The notes: a model not told the origin generated them from the sequence alone. A stretch of DNA of 64,000 nt from Thermodesulfovibrionia bacterium (GCA_030646035.1 JAUSMY010000061.1:62001-126000); one strand, 5' to 3'. Shown: positions 34,936-44,415, counted from the first letter of the stretch. Program-made: numbers and translations.

Positions 34936-36642
34936 ATGCCTTCATACGACAGCAGCCTTGAGGAGATAAAGAGCAGGATAGATATCGTTGAGATGATATC
35001 TGAATATGTATCCCTGAAAAAGGCCGGTCATAACTGGAAGGGGCTCTGCCCTTTTCATGCCGAGAAAACCCCCTCATTCACAGTCAACCCTGCCAAGCAG
35101 ATATACCGCTGTTTCGGATGCGGCAACGGAGGCGATATCTTCACCTTTGTAATGCAGCATGAGAAGATCGAATTCAAGGAAGCGCTCAGATTCCTTGCCA
35201 AAAAAGCTGGTGTCACACTTAAGATGTCGAGTGAGGATGCAGGAAGGTCAGGAGAAAAAGAGACGATCCTGAAGATCCAGAAACTCGCGCTCGCTTTTTT
35301 TCAGCAGAATCTCCAGAAGAGTCCAATTGCATCTGCATACCTTGAAAAAAGAGGCATCACTGAGGAAGCACGCAAGCTCTTTTATCTCGGCTATGCCCCG
35401 AAGTCCTGGGATGCTCTAAAGAAATATCTTGAGGGCAAAGGCTTCAGGCCTGAGATGATAGTGAAATCAGGCTTGGCAAGCAAGACCCCAAAGGGATATT
35501 TTGATATGTTCAGGCACAGGATCGTCTTCCCGATATTTGATCTAAGGGGCGATGTCATAGCATTCGGCGGAAGGGTGATGGATGATTCCGAACCTAAATA
35601 TCTTAACTCGCCTGAGACGCCTGTCTTCAATAAGAGCAAAGCGCTTTATGGTTTGAATGACGCAAAAAAACATATTAAAGAAGCAGACCGTATTTTATTA
35701 ATGGAGGGATACCTGGATGTTATAGCAGCTCATATGAACGGCTTCACGAACGCGGTCGCGCCTCTTGGGACCGCGCTCACGCAAGAACACGGCAAGCTGA
35801 TAAAGAGGTTTACTGACAATGTCATAATCGTCTTTGACAGCGACCAGGCAGGCATTAAGGCTTCCAGAAGCGCTGCGGAGACACTCTTTGAATGCGGGCT
35901 TGATATAAAGGTACTCTCTCTGCCTGAGAAGGATGACCCTGACAGTTTCTTAAGGAGAAATGGGAAACAAGCCTTCAGTGACCTTATTGCGAAGCCTCTA
36001 TCAATAATAGATTTTCTGGTCAGGCAGAAGAAGGAAAAGCGCGCAATAGCACGTGAGGCCATTGATACCGTCTCCAAAATATCAGACAGCCTTCTCCTGG
36101 ATGGTTATGTCAAAGAGTTATCAGAAAAGCTCAGCATAAAAGAGGTCTTCATCTTTGAGGAGTTACAGAAGATGAAGAACAAAGCAGTGCGTTCTCCGGT
36201 GCGCCCTGATGTGAAGGCCGGGCGTGAATCGGCAAGAAAGCCCAAGCCTTTAGATGAGGCATATATAATTAAACTGCTGCTTCAGTTCCCTGGAAAAGCT
36301 GATGTGGTCTTCGCCAGTATTACTGAAGATGATTTCAAAGATATAGTTACTGGGTCTATACTTAAAAAGATAAGAAAAGGCCTTAGGGATTTTGACAAGC
36401 TGATGCTACAATGTGATGATGAGGAGAAAGCATTACTGAGTGAGATCATGATTAAGGCTGAGTTTGATGACCCTGACAAGGTGCTGTCAGACTGTGTCGC
36501 CGGAATTAAAGAAAAGAAGCGCAAGTTCCTGATACAGGAGCTGAGGGAAAGAATAAGGGATGCTGAGATGAAAAAAGACAGTAATCTGCTGAGGGAACTT
36601 CAGATGAAGCAGGACAGCCTCCAGAAATCAGGAGGCATCTGA
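34936..36642 (+). CDS. dnaG: DNA primase
   Basis: DnaG makes RNA primers for DNA replication. The N-terminal CHC2 zinc finger is [18 protein letters not shown] with [11 protein letters not shown]. The TOPRIM catalytic core has [14 protein letters not shown] and [11 protein letters not shown]. The C-terminal helicase-interacting region is diverged. At 568 aa it is normal. It is followed after one base by rpoD, a macromolecular-synthesis operon pair. No Shine-Dalgarno motif is clear before the ATG. Confidence 0.97.
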   Translation: MPSYDSSLEEIKSRIDIVEMISEYVSLKKAGHNWKGLCPFHAEKTPSFTVNPAKQIYRCFGCGNGGDIFTFVMQHEKIEFKEALRFLAKKAGVTLKMSSEDAGRSGEKETILKIQKLALAFFQQNLQKSPIASAYLEKRGITEEARKLFYLGYAPKSWDALKKYLEGKGFRPEMIVKSGLASKTPKGYFDMFRHRIVFPIFDLRGDVIAFGGRVMDDSEPKYLNSPETPVFNKSKALYGLNDAKKHIKEADRILLMEGYLDVIAAHMNGFTNAVAPLGTALTQEHGKLIKRFTDNVIIVFDSDQAGIKASRSAAETLFECGLDIKVLSLPEKDDPDSFLRRNGKQAFSDLIAKPLSIIDFLVRQKKEKRAIAREAIDTVSKISDSLLLDGYVKELSEKLSIKEVFIFEELQKMKNKAVRSPVRPDVKAGRESARKPKPLDEAYIIKLLLQFPGKADVVFASITEDDFKDIVTGSILKKIRKGLRDFDKLMLQCDDEEKALLSEIMIKAEFDDPDKVLSDCVAGIKEKKRKFLIQELRERIRDAEMKKDSNLLRELQMKQDSLQKSGGI

Positions 36643-36643
36643 C

Positions 36644-38122
36644 ATGAGCGACTTTGTTGATATCTTCCTGCCGAATGATGAAGAGGATACAGACCTGCCT
36701 GAAGAGAGCGATGAGGGAGAAGAGTCCGCTGAAATAGATAATTCTTTTTCCAACAGCGCGCTCTTGACTGATGACCTCATAAAAATATATCTGAGGGATA
36801 TGGGCGCCCTTCCCCTGCTCAGCAAGGAAGAAGAGACTGAAGCGGCAAAGAAGATAGAGACAGAGAGGGAGAAAGAAAGGCGCATAGTCTTTGCGATACC
36901 CTTTATTATAAAGAAGATCATCGCATTGCAGGAGGTATTCAATAAGGATGAGGCGATGATAGACGACTTCATCTCTTATGCCGATGACATCTCAGACAAA
37001 GACAGGGCAAGCGTCACTGAACATTTTATAAAGACGATAGAGAATATTAAGAACCTTTATGACACAAGGGAAACAATAGTCAGCCGATACAATCAAAAAG
37101 GGCTCTTTGCTGAAAAGAGGGCCGCGCTGAAGAACGAGCTGGAAGAGAACAAGAGGCTAATCTTTGCAAAAATATCCGAACTCCGCCTTGAAGAAGAAGT
37201 GGTGCGGATATTCATTGAGCAGTTCTGTGATGCATTATCCAGGATCGATATTCTCAAAAAGGGGAAAAACATTCCTTTAAATAACCCGCAAGACATTAAA
37301 CTGGAGATAGCTGTAATAGAGTCTTCTCTCGGGCTTGGTCATCTTGAGGCTAAAAAGGCTCTGAGGCTGCTTGCGCATCATGAAGGAAAAGTCCTTTCAG
37401 CAAAGAGGCTGCTTATAGAGGCGAATCTCAGGCTTGTTGTCAGTATGGCAAAGAAGTACATAGGCCGTGGACTAAGCCTGCCTGATCTCGTGCAGGAAGG
37501 CAATATAGGTTTAATGAAGGCGGTTGACAGGTTTGAATACAGAAGGGGCTACAAGTTCAGCACCTATGCCACATGGTGGATAAAGCAGGCTATTTCGCGT
37601 TCACTTGCAGACTGTGCCAGAACGGTCAGGATACCTGTTCATATTGTAGGCACACTAAGCGCGCTGGCAAAGGCATCAAGGGAGCTTGTTCAGGAACTCG
37701 GCAGAGAACCCTCAACGGAAGAGATCGCGGAAAAGATGGGCGTCACCGATGAAAAGATCAAGGAGATCATGAAGATAGCCAAGGAGCCTGTCTCCCTGGA
37801 GACTCCCGTTGGAGAGGGGTCAGACACCTTCCTTCTGGATCTTATGGAAGATAAGACAGCCTTGTCGCCTTTAGAATGTGCAATCCACCATAACCTTCAG
37901 GAGGAGATCGAAAAGATCATGCTGACCCTTACACCAAAGGAAGCGGATATCATAAAGAGAAGGTTCGGCATAGGAAACGGTCATCCGGAAACACTGGAAG
38001 AGGTGGCAAAGAATTTCAATGTTACCCGTGAGAGGATCAGGCAGGTAGAGGCCAATGTCCTCAGAAAACTCAGGCACCCCTCAAGGACTAAATGCCTTAA
38101 AGAGTTTCTGGACCATGATTAA
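36644..38122 (+). CDS. rpoD: primary RNA polymerase sigma factor (sigma-70)
   Basis: RpoD is the housekeeping sigma factor. Region 1.2 is [20 protein letters not shown] after a short acidic N terminus. Region 2 has [20 protein letters not shown] and the -10-recognising [20 protein letters not shown]. Region 4.2 has [20 protein letters not shown], which reads the -35. The protein is 492 aa, shorter than the E. coli one because region 1.1 is reduced. It is transcribed with dnaG. Confidence 0.97.
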   Translation: MSDFVDIFLPNDEEDTDLPEESDEGEESAEIDNSFSNSALLTDDLIKIYLRDMGALPLLSKEEETEAAKKIETEREKERRIVFAIPFIIKKIIALQEVFNKDEAMIDDFISYADDISDKDRASVTEHFIKTIENIKNLYDTRETIVSRYNQKGLFAEKRAALKNELEENKRLIFAKISELRLEEEVVRIFIEQFCDALSRIDILKKGKNIPLNNPQDIKLEIAVIESSLGLGHLEAKKALRLLAHHEGKVLSAKRLLIEANLRLVVSMAKKYIGRGLSLPDLVQEGNIGLMKAVDRFEYRRGYKFSTYATWWIKQAISRSLADCARTVRIPVHIVGTLSALAKASRELVQELGREPSTEEIAEKMGVTDEKIKEIMKIAKEPVSLETPVGEGSDTFLLDLMEDKTALSPLECAIHHNLQEEIEKIMLTLTPKEADIIKRRFGIGNGHPETLEEVAKNFNVTRERIRQVEANVLRKLRHPSRTKCLKEFLDHD

Positions 38123-38145
38123 ATATTAATCCACCTCACAGCAGG

Positions 38146-38511
38146 TTACACAATTGGCAATTCCCTGACACGGAACCTGTCATCTTCTATCATTACAATA
38201 GCTCCCTTGAGAACTTCTTTTTCGATCTGCGGAAGAATGTTTGTAAGTAGTGCATTGATATTCTCATGGCTCTCATCGGATAACCGGAAGATAATGGCAG
38301 ACGGAGTTGACATACCGGACTTGGCAATTATTGCAGGGAAATCAAGATCCATTGTAAGAATTATTCTCTGTTCATTTATTGCAATGTCAACTATTTCAGA
38401 ATCTTTTGCTTTAGGAAGCCCTTTTTCATTTATACGATAGATATCATGTCCAATATCTCTTAGATAATTGACCGTTTTTGGTGAGACAGGCATATCAGCA
38501 AGAAATTTCAT
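38146..38511 (-). CDS. DUF5615 PIN-like toxin
   Basis: This 121-aa protein has the PIN-like fold of DUF5615: KFLADMPVSPKTVNYLRDIG with an acidic residue at the start, DSEIVDIAINEQRIILTMDL and the terminal DFPAIIA region. Such proteins are predicted RNases paired with DUF433 antitoxins. It starts one base inside the stop of the DUF433 gene, so the two are coupled. Confidence 0.85.
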   Translation of the reverse strand: MKFLADMPVSPKTVNYLRDIGHDIYRINEKGLPKAKDSEIVDIAINEQRIILTMDLDFPAIIAKSGMSTPSAIIFRLSDESHENINALLTNILPQIEKEVLKGAIVMIEDDRFRVRELPIV

Positions 38512-38747
38512 TAATGGATACAGGATATCGCTACATTTTTTTCGCTTGCAAGCCAGGCCGCATACTCAATACACTGTTTTATATCATCATCTTCTATCTC
38601 AGGATAATCATCAATTATTTCCGCATGGGTTTTGCCGGAAGCAAGAAGCTTAAGAATAAGCGTTACAGGCATCCTCATCCCTCTAAGGCAGGGCTGCCCC
38701 TGAAAAATCTCCGGGTCAATCGTTATTCGGTCTAATGTCTTGAACAT
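38511..38747 (-). CDS. DUF433 antitoxin
   Basis: I start it at the ATG at 38747, eight bases after GGAGGTG. The 78-aa protein contains RITIDPEIFQGQPCLRGMRM, PVTLILKLLASGKTHAEIID and DYPEIEDDDIKQCIEYAAW, the whole DUF433 domain. It is expected to neutralise the downstream DUF5615 nuclease and to bind its own promoter through its helix-turn-helix. Confidence 0.87.
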   Translation of the reverse strand: MFKTLDRITIDPEIFQGQPCLRGMRMPVTLILKLLASGKTHAEIIDDYPEIEDDDIKQCIEYAAWLASEKNVAISCIH

Positions 38748-38922
38748 TTGCCTTGCACCTCCTTTTGAATATTCTATCATAAACGGGTTTTGCGATTACT
38801 GCAAGATGAGATACGTGAGCCGTATTCTGTATGACGGAGAGAAGATTCAGAAATAAATTTAAGAAAAGAGCAAAATGAAAGACCTGCCCCTGATTCCCTG
38901 GATATATTTAAAAGTTAATAAA

Positions 38923-39255
38923 TTATAAATCTCCCTTCCCACTATTCTTAACAGAACCAATTGCAAATAGCACCTCTCCCATCAGTCTTGGCGAAAACAG
39001 TGGCAACACCAACCAACATAACATAAGTAATTTATGGTCATAAACTAATCCAATAAATCCTATGATCATAATAAGTAACATTATCAATCTTCTACCGAGA
39101 TCTCTGGGAAACCATGCCCTGCACAGAAGTCCTGCTATTTGTGCGGATGTACTTTCAAATGCTTCCTTCTCTTCTAAACTTAAATTCCCTTTATCTATCT
39201 CCTCTTGAATTAAAGCAAGGGCATCTTTTAATGCTTTGTGTTCTTCACTATTCAT
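38923..39255 (-). CDS. small membrane protein of unknown function
   Basis: This 110-aa protein has a charged N-terminal half predicted to be coiled (SEEHKALKDALALIQEEIDK) and two closely spaced membrane segments (LIMLLIMIIGFIGLV and LLMLCWLVLPLF). The ATG follows AGGAG. It lies in an AT-rich accessory stretch beside the large ATPase gene but is separated from it by about 100 bases. No family is recognised. Confidence 0.6.
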   Translation of the reverse strand: MNSEEHKALKDALALIQEEIDKGNLSLEEKEAFESTSAQIAGLLCRAWFPRDLGRRLIMLLIMIIGFIGLVYDHKLLMLCWLVLPLFSPRLMGEVLFAIGSVKNSGKGDL

Positions 39256-39284
39256 ATATAGGCTCCTAAATAATGTTAATGCGC

Positions 39285-39322
39285 ATCAAAAGAAAATCGT
39301 TGAGTAATCACAACTTCCTTTA
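39285..39322. repeat. short repeat shared with 42278-42315
   Basis: ATCAAAAGAAAATCGTTGAG and the bases after it match 42278-42315 at about 32 of 38 positions. In the second place the sequence encodes the C terminus EIEITQRVSFD of the 189-aa gene, and here the reverse strand encodes EVVITQRFSFDAH before a stop. It looks like the remnant of a second copy of that gene end. Confidence 0.5.
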
Positions 39323-39357
39323 ATAGGACAGATAATATAGTGTTAGCAAAAAACATT

Positions 39358-41352
39358 TTACTCTAAGAATTTATCCACCAACTGCTCTAGTTGAGTGATA
39401 GACTTTCGAAAGTTATCCAACTCATTTTTATCAATTGTTTTTGCATGTGCATCAGGTCTATATTTATTTACTTCTTTCATCATGGAATCAATGTATCTTT
39501 TTTCTATCTCGAATATATTAGAAAAAACGTCCCAATGCTCAATTATTATTTTTCTTAAGTCCTCGAAATAAAGTGGCGTAGTCTTAGAGTCAAATATCTC
39601 ATCATAAGATAACAACTTAAATTTATCCCTTCTGTTTGTATCTATAATGTTTAAAATATTATTCAAAGCCTTTTTTTTGCCATAATTTGCAATAAACTGT
39701 GTTCGAATAATATGCCTTATTAATGGTTCAAGCCTATTTCTTCTTTCTGATATCTCTTTTAAAATATCTTCTTGAGAAAGATCTAGGTTTACATATTTAT
39801 GTTTACCCATAAGATAATCTTTTACTGCTTCTATTTTAAAACAATAACCGTCGTCATGCTTTTCGATAATACCGTAACCTAATAGATGATTTGTGTAGTT
39901 AGGAGACAAATTCGAAAATTCAAAGAAAGTTCTGTTTTCCCCAATAGCTAAATACTTCAGCATTTCGTATTCATCCTTATAAAAATCAATAAGTACTGTC
40001 AGAATCATTTCGGTATAACTGCTATATTTATTAATAAAGGTCTTTTTTGAGTCCTCATAAATCAGTTTATTAACATGTGCTGGTCGCTTTTTTAAAACAT
40101 TGCGATTTATCAAACTACACATATGCCTAATTAAATATGGGTGCCCTCCGAAATCGTCAGTTAATTTACTGCAAATAATATCGTCAAAACTCAAACCCAT
40201 TATCGTACCAATCCTATTTACCATTTCTTTTGTATCATCCACTTTGAATCCAAATATATAATTAAAAGGAACCTGATTAAATATAGGATTATCTTTGCCT
40301 TTTATTGAGGCAGTTTCGACACTTATAGGATTTGTTCCCACTATTAGATAAGTGAAAAGATTGTTTTCTCTTTGAAAAATAGATCTCAAAGATTGCCAAA
40401 AAAATATAAAGTCAAGCCCACTAGACCAATGGGATGATGGTGAGATTTCAAAAGTAATATTTTCTATTTCATCAAATATGATTAGTATGCTTTTTAGTTT
40501 AAAATTGTTAATTATTTTTTTAAGATCTTTTTCAAATAAACTTGCAGCATTTTCATCTGTATAATCATCTTCTTTAGATAGTGTGGAACTAATAACATAT
40601 TTTTGCTTTATCTCATTAATAATATAAAACAATGCCTTATTCCAACGCCTTTGATGAAATGAAGGGTTTTGGCAATCAATCCTTATAGAGTTTTCATTCA
40701 TTTTTTGAAGAACTCTTTCTACGCCAAATATAACGGAGGTTTTACCTGTTTTTCTAAGTCCGAATAACCCAGAATTTTCGAAGGATCTATGTCTATTCAC
40801 AAGATTCAAGACAAGATCATTTCTGCCGAAAAAGAATGTATCCTTTCTTAAGGGAGATTCGAAAGCGAAAAGATCACGTGAATAGAAACATGACTGGAAT
40901 CTATCCCTCATGAAGTACGGATCCCTTTCATCTTTGATTAATTCTTCATAAGAAAAGGGAATGACAGCTTGAGCCTCTATATCATTAGTCAGTAACTTTT
41001 GAAGTTTCGAAACTATATTCTTATCTTTACTAATCAAAATGGTACATATTTTTTCTAGCCTTAATCTTTGAAATTTATCGTATATGTTATCAAATGAATC
41101 AAGTATTCTAGGTAGAAAAACATCATCTGGACTGAATACGACAATAAGTTCTTTTTGTAAATTAAAAGTCTCGATGTAGATATCCGTAGGTTTTACTATA
41201 AAGAAACTATACTTTCTTTTGCCTACTGCAATTTTATCCCCACTAGTTACTAACCATTCAGAACTTACATTCTTAATGATTTTTTGTTCATCTGGAGAAT
41301 AATGATGAAATTCGAATAGGCTAGAAATTCCGGGCTTAACTTTTTCTTTCAT
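39358..41352 (-). CDS. P-loop (STAND-like) ATPase with HEPN-like C-terminal domain
   Basis: I start it at 41352, eight bases after GGAG. The N-terminal 160 residues form an alpha/beta domain of unknown role. The motif RDLFAFESPLRKDTFFFGR leads to Walker A GLFGLRKTGKTSVIFG and Walker B SILIIFDEIEN, followed by a winged-helix region. The last 150 residues, from RLEPLIRHIIRTQFIANYG to EVNKYRPDAHAKTIDKNE, resemble Swt1-type HEPN domains. HEPN-fused ATPases often act in anti-phage defence, which is inferred here from architecture and island context. Confidence 0.7.
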   Translation of the reverse strand: MKEKVKPGISSLFEFHHYSPDEQKIIKNVSSEWLVTSGDKIAVGKRKYSFFIVKPTDIYIETFNLQKELIVVFSPDDVFLPRILDSFDNIYDKFQRLRLEKICTILISKDKNIVSKLQKLLTNDIEAQAVIPFSYEELIKDERDPYFMRDRFQSCFYSRDLFAFESPLRKDTFFFGRNDLVLNLVNRHRSFENSGLFGLRKTGKTSVIFGVERVLQKMNENSIRIDCQNPSFHQRRWNKALFYIINEIKQKYVISSTLSKEDDYTDENAASLFEKDLKKIINNFKLKSILIIFDEIENITFEISPSSHWSSGLDFIFFWQSLRSIFQRENNLFTYLIVGTNPISVETASIKGKDNPIFNQVPFNYIFGFKVDDTKEMVNRIGTIMGLSFDDIICSKLTDDFGGHPYLIRHMCSLINRNVLKKRPAHVNKLIYEDSKKTFINKYSSYTEMILTVLIDFYKDEYEMLKYLAIGENRTFFEFSNLSPNYTNHLLGYGIIEKHDDGYCFKIEAVKDYLMGKHKYVNLDLSQEDILKEISERRNRLEPLIRHIIRTQFIANYGKKKALNNILNIIDTNRRDKFKLLSYDEIFDSKTTPLYFEDLRKIIIEHWDVFSNIFEIEKRYIDSMMKEVNKYRPDAHAKTIDKNELDNFRKSITQLEQLVDKFLE

Positions 41353-41626
41353 TGTTAGTCTCCAAAGTTTATCCACTTGATACTAGTTTTAATTCAATCA
41401 CTAATAAATTAAAAGGTCTAACTTTAAGCATGATGATTTAATAAATATATTGTTAGAGAAAAAATAACCTATTGAGAGCAAAACAGTCAACAGTACTTTT
41501 TAACATGTGATGATAAATATAATAAAAAAACAATTCACAGTAAGTAAAAACGAGTGATTTTGAGACATGTCAGGGACTTAACGAACTGATTTGATTAGAT
41601 ATATATTTTCTGAGGAAGGCTAAAAA

Positions 41627-41655
41627 GGTAGGTTTAAGTCCTCCCTTCGGCACCA
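41627..41655 (+). other. 3' fragment of a tRNA-Leu gene (att-like remnant)
   Basis: GGTTTAAGTCCTCCCTTCGG followed by CACCA is the T-loop and acceptor end of a leucine tRNA with encoded CCA. One T-stem pair is broken, and the expected 5' part is missing from the preceding sequence. A tRNA 3' end without the gene is the usual att scar of an island that integrated into a tRNA gene. No second copy is present in the window. Confidence 0.65.
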
Positions 41656-41661
41656 TTAACT

Positions 41662-41921
41662 TTAAGGCAGAACAACATTCCTCAATTTCTCCGCAGCTGT
41701 TTCAGGACAGATCGTATTCACATAAAGGCCTGAACCAAGTTCAAACCCTGTCGGTATGCTCGTGCGCGGGCAGATCTCGATGTGCCAGTGAAAGGACTCC
41801 GTGTTCCCTGAGTACTCTGTCCCGTGCGGAAGTGAATGCAGGAAGAAATTATATTGAACTCCGCCGAGCACTGCATTCAGGCGCGCCATGGTTCTTTTGA
41901 ATATGACCGTAAGATCCGCAA
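41662..41921 (-). pseudogene. galT: C-terminal fragment of galactose-1-phosphate uridylyltransferase
   Basis: The reverse strand encodes DLTVIFKRTMARLNAVLGGV, SLPHGTEYSGNTESFHWHIE and ICPRTSIPTGFELGSGLYVN, the C-terminal third of GalT including the histidines of its metal and active-site region. The N-terminal two thirds are absent. At its upstream end the frame runs into the Bro-N fragment. It is non-functional as a Leloir enzyme. Confidence 0.75.
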
Positions 41922-42182
41922 GATATGTTGAACAGATCCTCCAAGAGTTTTTCTTTTTTTGCCTGTTTCTGTCAGCATTTCTACCTGGGGACAATTTGTC
42001 CCTATGTAGGCGCCAAGTTCTATATCCCTTTTTCTGAGCTTTTTCAGGTAATCGGTCGGATTGATTGAAACGGTAAGCGCTTCTACAACATCAATAACCG
42101 AAAAATACCATGTTTCTGTTTGCTCATCGTAATGACGGCGGATTTTTTTACTCTCAAAAATGGCCAAGCTATTGTCAGTCAT
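41921..42182 (-). pseudogene. truncated Bro-N domain (phage antirepressor-like)
   Basis: After GGAGG and an ATG the reverse strand encodes TDNSLAIFESKKIRRHYDEQ, ETWYFSVIDVVEALTVSINP and LRKRDIELGAYIGTNCPQVE with KKRKTLGG, the N-terminal DNA-binding Bro-N domain of phage antirepressors and DinD-like proteins. It breaks off at about residue 88, where GalT sequence begins in another frame. The reading frame runs on 15 residues to a stop. A phage-derived origin is likely. Confidence 0.7.
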
Positions 42183-42274
42183 TGTTCATCCTCCAATTGC
42201 TCATCTTGTGTAAGCACTGCAGCGTACATTGTAAGCTAGTCACTTATAGTCATTTATGTCGCCATATTGCTCGA

Positions 42275-42844
42275 TCAATCAAAAGAAACTCGTTGAGTGA
42301 TTTCGATTTCCTTTATAGGCAACTTTATATTTAATATTCTTTCTGCGCAAATCGTATTATATATTTCATCAGAAGGGATATTATCTATCCCCGAAAAATC
42401 AATAATAACGCTCAATGCTAGCTGCTTATTAAATAGTCTGGATTCAATCAGCATTTTATTAATAGATTCAAAGAAAGAAAAATCTTTCTTAATAAACCCC
42501 CTTATCATTGGTACATTCTTTTCCTCTTGCTTTAAGAATGATACGCCATTTAATATTTCAATATAACCAAGATAATTCTGGTATTCTTCTTTTAAATCTT
42601 CGTTCTCCCATGTGCTTAAGCCAACATAAATATCTTCAAGGTCTTTATAAGGAATGCCCCCACGATAAATAGTATGTTCTTCTATGGTAGTGACATTAAA
42701 TGATATTGAAGTCTCTCTTTCTTTTATAAGAAATAATATTTCTCCAGGCTGGAGGCCGTAACTTAAGTATTTTTTTAACTCCTCAATCATACTGAGTGAC
42801 CAAGTGCTTTGGTGTTGCTTCTTGTTTTTGTCTTTGTTGAACAT
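42275..42844 (-). CDS. hypothetical protein, 189 aa
   Basis: This is an unrecognised soluble protein, rich in Lys, Glu and Ile, with an AAGGAG site before its ATG. N-terminal residues are polar and positively charged. The body alternates strands and helices (GEILFLIKERETSISFNVTT, GLSTWENEDLKEEYQNYLGY), and LFNKQLALSVIIDFSGIDNI is the most hydrophobic part. Its C terminus EIEITQRVSFD is echoed near 39285. It lies in the AT-rich island and may be an orphan of a lost operon. Confidence 0.55.
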   Translation of the reverse strand: MFNKDKNKKQHQSTWSLSMIEELKKYLSYGLQPGEILFLIKERETSISFNVTTIEEHTIYRGGIPYKDLEDIYVGLSTWENEDLKEEYQNYLGYIEILNGVSFLKQEEKNVPMIRGFIKKDFSFFESINKMLIESRLFNKQLALSVIIDFSGIDNIPSDEIYNTICAERILNIKLPIKEIEITQRVSFD

Positions 42845-42885
42845 AAACTCCTTTAAATGATTTTCAGTTTTTAATTTTTAAGTTC

Positions 42886-42981
42886 TCACGATAAGTTGTG
42901 CGCCTCGTTCATATTTTCTTCAAGTTCATTCAGAGTTTCGCCCTGCGTCGTTATATCCGGCCGCTCAAGTAATTTAGCTAT
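42886..42981 (-). pseudogene. HicB-type antitoxin C-terminal remnant
   Basis: The reverse strand reads IAKLLERPDITTQGETLNEL, then EENMNEAHNLS and a stop, with a stop just upstream. TQGETLNELEENMNEA is the conserved HicB signature that follows the beta-sheet core. No start or HicA partner is seen, so it is a decayed toxin-antitoxin gene. Confidence 0.6.
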
Positions 42982-43598
42982 CTATAGCTTTGGGTGTCGG
43001 ATTGTTCAACGGGTTCAGGTTTTTTGTAGGCATTAAGCTGCCAAGCATCTTCGTAACGCATGTGATCTGAGATTTTCGGGATATTGGTATCTGCAATAGC
43101 AGCTACCTGTGCAAGGCAGCGATACAAATGGCCACGGAGCATTTCCAATGCGTCGAAGTAAGGCTGGAGTTCATGCCTCGTGAATCTCGTGTGGATGTTA
43201 CTTGGGGAATGGGGATTAATTGTACGCAGTTTCTCTTCAAATGTGAAAAACTGCCGGATGCCGTCAAGCATCAACTCGATAACTAGATAGAGTCCTCCGT
43301 CGGTCTGGGCCAAAAGTTCAACCTGCTTATCAACGAGGAGAGATCGAATGTCTTGAAGGGACGTCAGTGCTTTTTCAACACAACTGTCGCAACACTCAAA
43401 GGAGTTTAAGACCCGTTTGTCAGCGAGACGGATAACGACTTCGCGGGCGACTTTCTTCTCTACATCGTCTGGTTTGACTGCAAAGCTCACAAAGGGAAGG
43501 TTTATAATGATGCCATCGACTCGCTTGTTGAGGTGACGTCGAGCCTTGCCGACAAGTTCGGATACATTGAATTGAAAAGGTGATGGTAAATCTCTCAT
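42978..43598 (-). CDS. hypothetical protein, 206 aa
   Basis: I do not recognise a family. The protein is soluble, has an ECCDSCVEKAL cysteine cluster around residue 70 and a helical C-terminal half (LQPYFDALEMLRGHLYRCLA). The ATG lies 11 nt after the GTTAAAC core of an attC-like repeat, in the same way as the DUF2703 gene. Its 3' end overlaps the HicB remnant by 4 nt. Cassette origin is possible. Confidence 0.6.
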   Translation of the reverse strand: MRDLPSPFQFNVSELVGKARRHLNKRVDGIIINLPFVSFAVKPDDVEKKVAREVVIRLADKRVLNSFECCDSCVEKALTSLQDIRSLLVDKQVELLAQTDGGLYLVIELMLDGIRQFFTFEEKLRTINPHSPSNIHTRFTRHELQPYFDALEMLRGHLYRCLAQVAAIADTNIPKISDHMRYEDAWQLNAYKKPEPVEQSDTQSYR

Positions 43599-43608
43599 CT
43601 GTTCTCTT

Positions 43609-43661
43609 GTTTAACAATTAATACTGCCGGTCGTATTCCCTCAATCATTAATCATTATAGG
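43609..43661 (-). repeat. attC-like element 6
   Basis: The + strand TTTAACAATTAATACTGCCG with GTCGTATT repeats the left part of element 5 almost exactly (TAACAATTAATAC). AATAC and GTATT again face each other. The reverse strand ends GTTAAAC, a full match to GTTRRRY, 11 nt before the 206-aa gene. Confidence 0.45.
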
Positions 43662-43761
43662 GATTGATAATGTAAACAATCAAGCTAAAAAAGCCTCTAT
43701 TAGAAGATGCGAAAAGTTGAATGTTATAATGTGGTATATAACATAAGAAAAGGAGAGGGCA

Positions 43762-44286
43762 TTGATAAAGAACAAAACAGAGAAAGTGTTGTTCAAAGAT
43801 ATACTAAAGGCATGCACCGTTAAAGATGTTAAAGAGACGCTGCTGAGGCTTTATCCAGACCAGGTAAAGATTATCAAGGGATACGAGTATGTTTTTAAAA
43901 CTCTAAAACATATGAGGCATAGATATAGCAAAGAAGGAATGGTTATTGATATAAAGAAGGTCGGCAGGGGGAAGAACGCATATTTGGATGTCAGTGGAGT
44001 GTGCACAGAAAAAGGTGCTCAACAATTATACGCACTCGAGTATACTCCATGGTCAAAGTGGCTTGGATATGAAGTGGATAAAAAAGTTCTTAAAAAGATG
44101 CCCACGGAAGAAATAGTAGCGCACTGCCTTTGGGAGATGACCTTTATGGGTTTTACTCAGAGCAAGATCAGAAGCAGTTTGGCCGCGCTAACGAGGCAGG
44201 CCAAAGATACTAAAGAGGGCAAGCTTAAAACTTTTTCTTACGAAGAAGTAATGGCAAGCATTAAAGATAAATTAAAAAATGGATAG
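43762..44286 (+). CDS. hypothetical protein, possibly DUF6557
   Basis: I choose the TTG at 43762 because AGGAGAGGG precedes it. The protein has 174 aa, is basic and soluble, and starts FKDILKACTVKDVKETLLRL, a pattern like DUF6557. The C-terminal half (SKIRSSLAALTRQAKDTKEG) is helical. There is no signal peptide. A weak -10 box (TATAAT, about 43725) lies upstream. It is the last gene before the rpmE block. Confidence 0.55.
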   Translation: MIKNKTEKVLFKDILKACTVKDVKETLLRLYPDQVKIIKGYEYVFKTLKHMRHRYSKEGMVIDIKKVGRGKNAYLDVSGVCTEKGAQQLYALEYTPWSKWLGYEVDKKVLKKMPTEEIVAHCLWEMTFMGFTQSKIRSSLAALTRQAKDTKEGKLKTFSYEEVMASIKDKLKNG

Positions 44287-44415
44287 CGGATAGCTCATAT
44301 GAAGAAAAAATCAGACCTACTCATATGAAAGATAACGGTTTTCAGGGCTAATGTTGCAAAATTGTCTTTGTCTTTGTTATAGTTTATACCTAAGTTTTTA
44401 TTTATGGAGGTTACA

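Noticed and set aside
44290-44330. Repeated CTCATATGAA motif near 44.3 kb
   Set aside because: Two short copies around a CATATG palindrome are within chance expectation and flank no clear feature.
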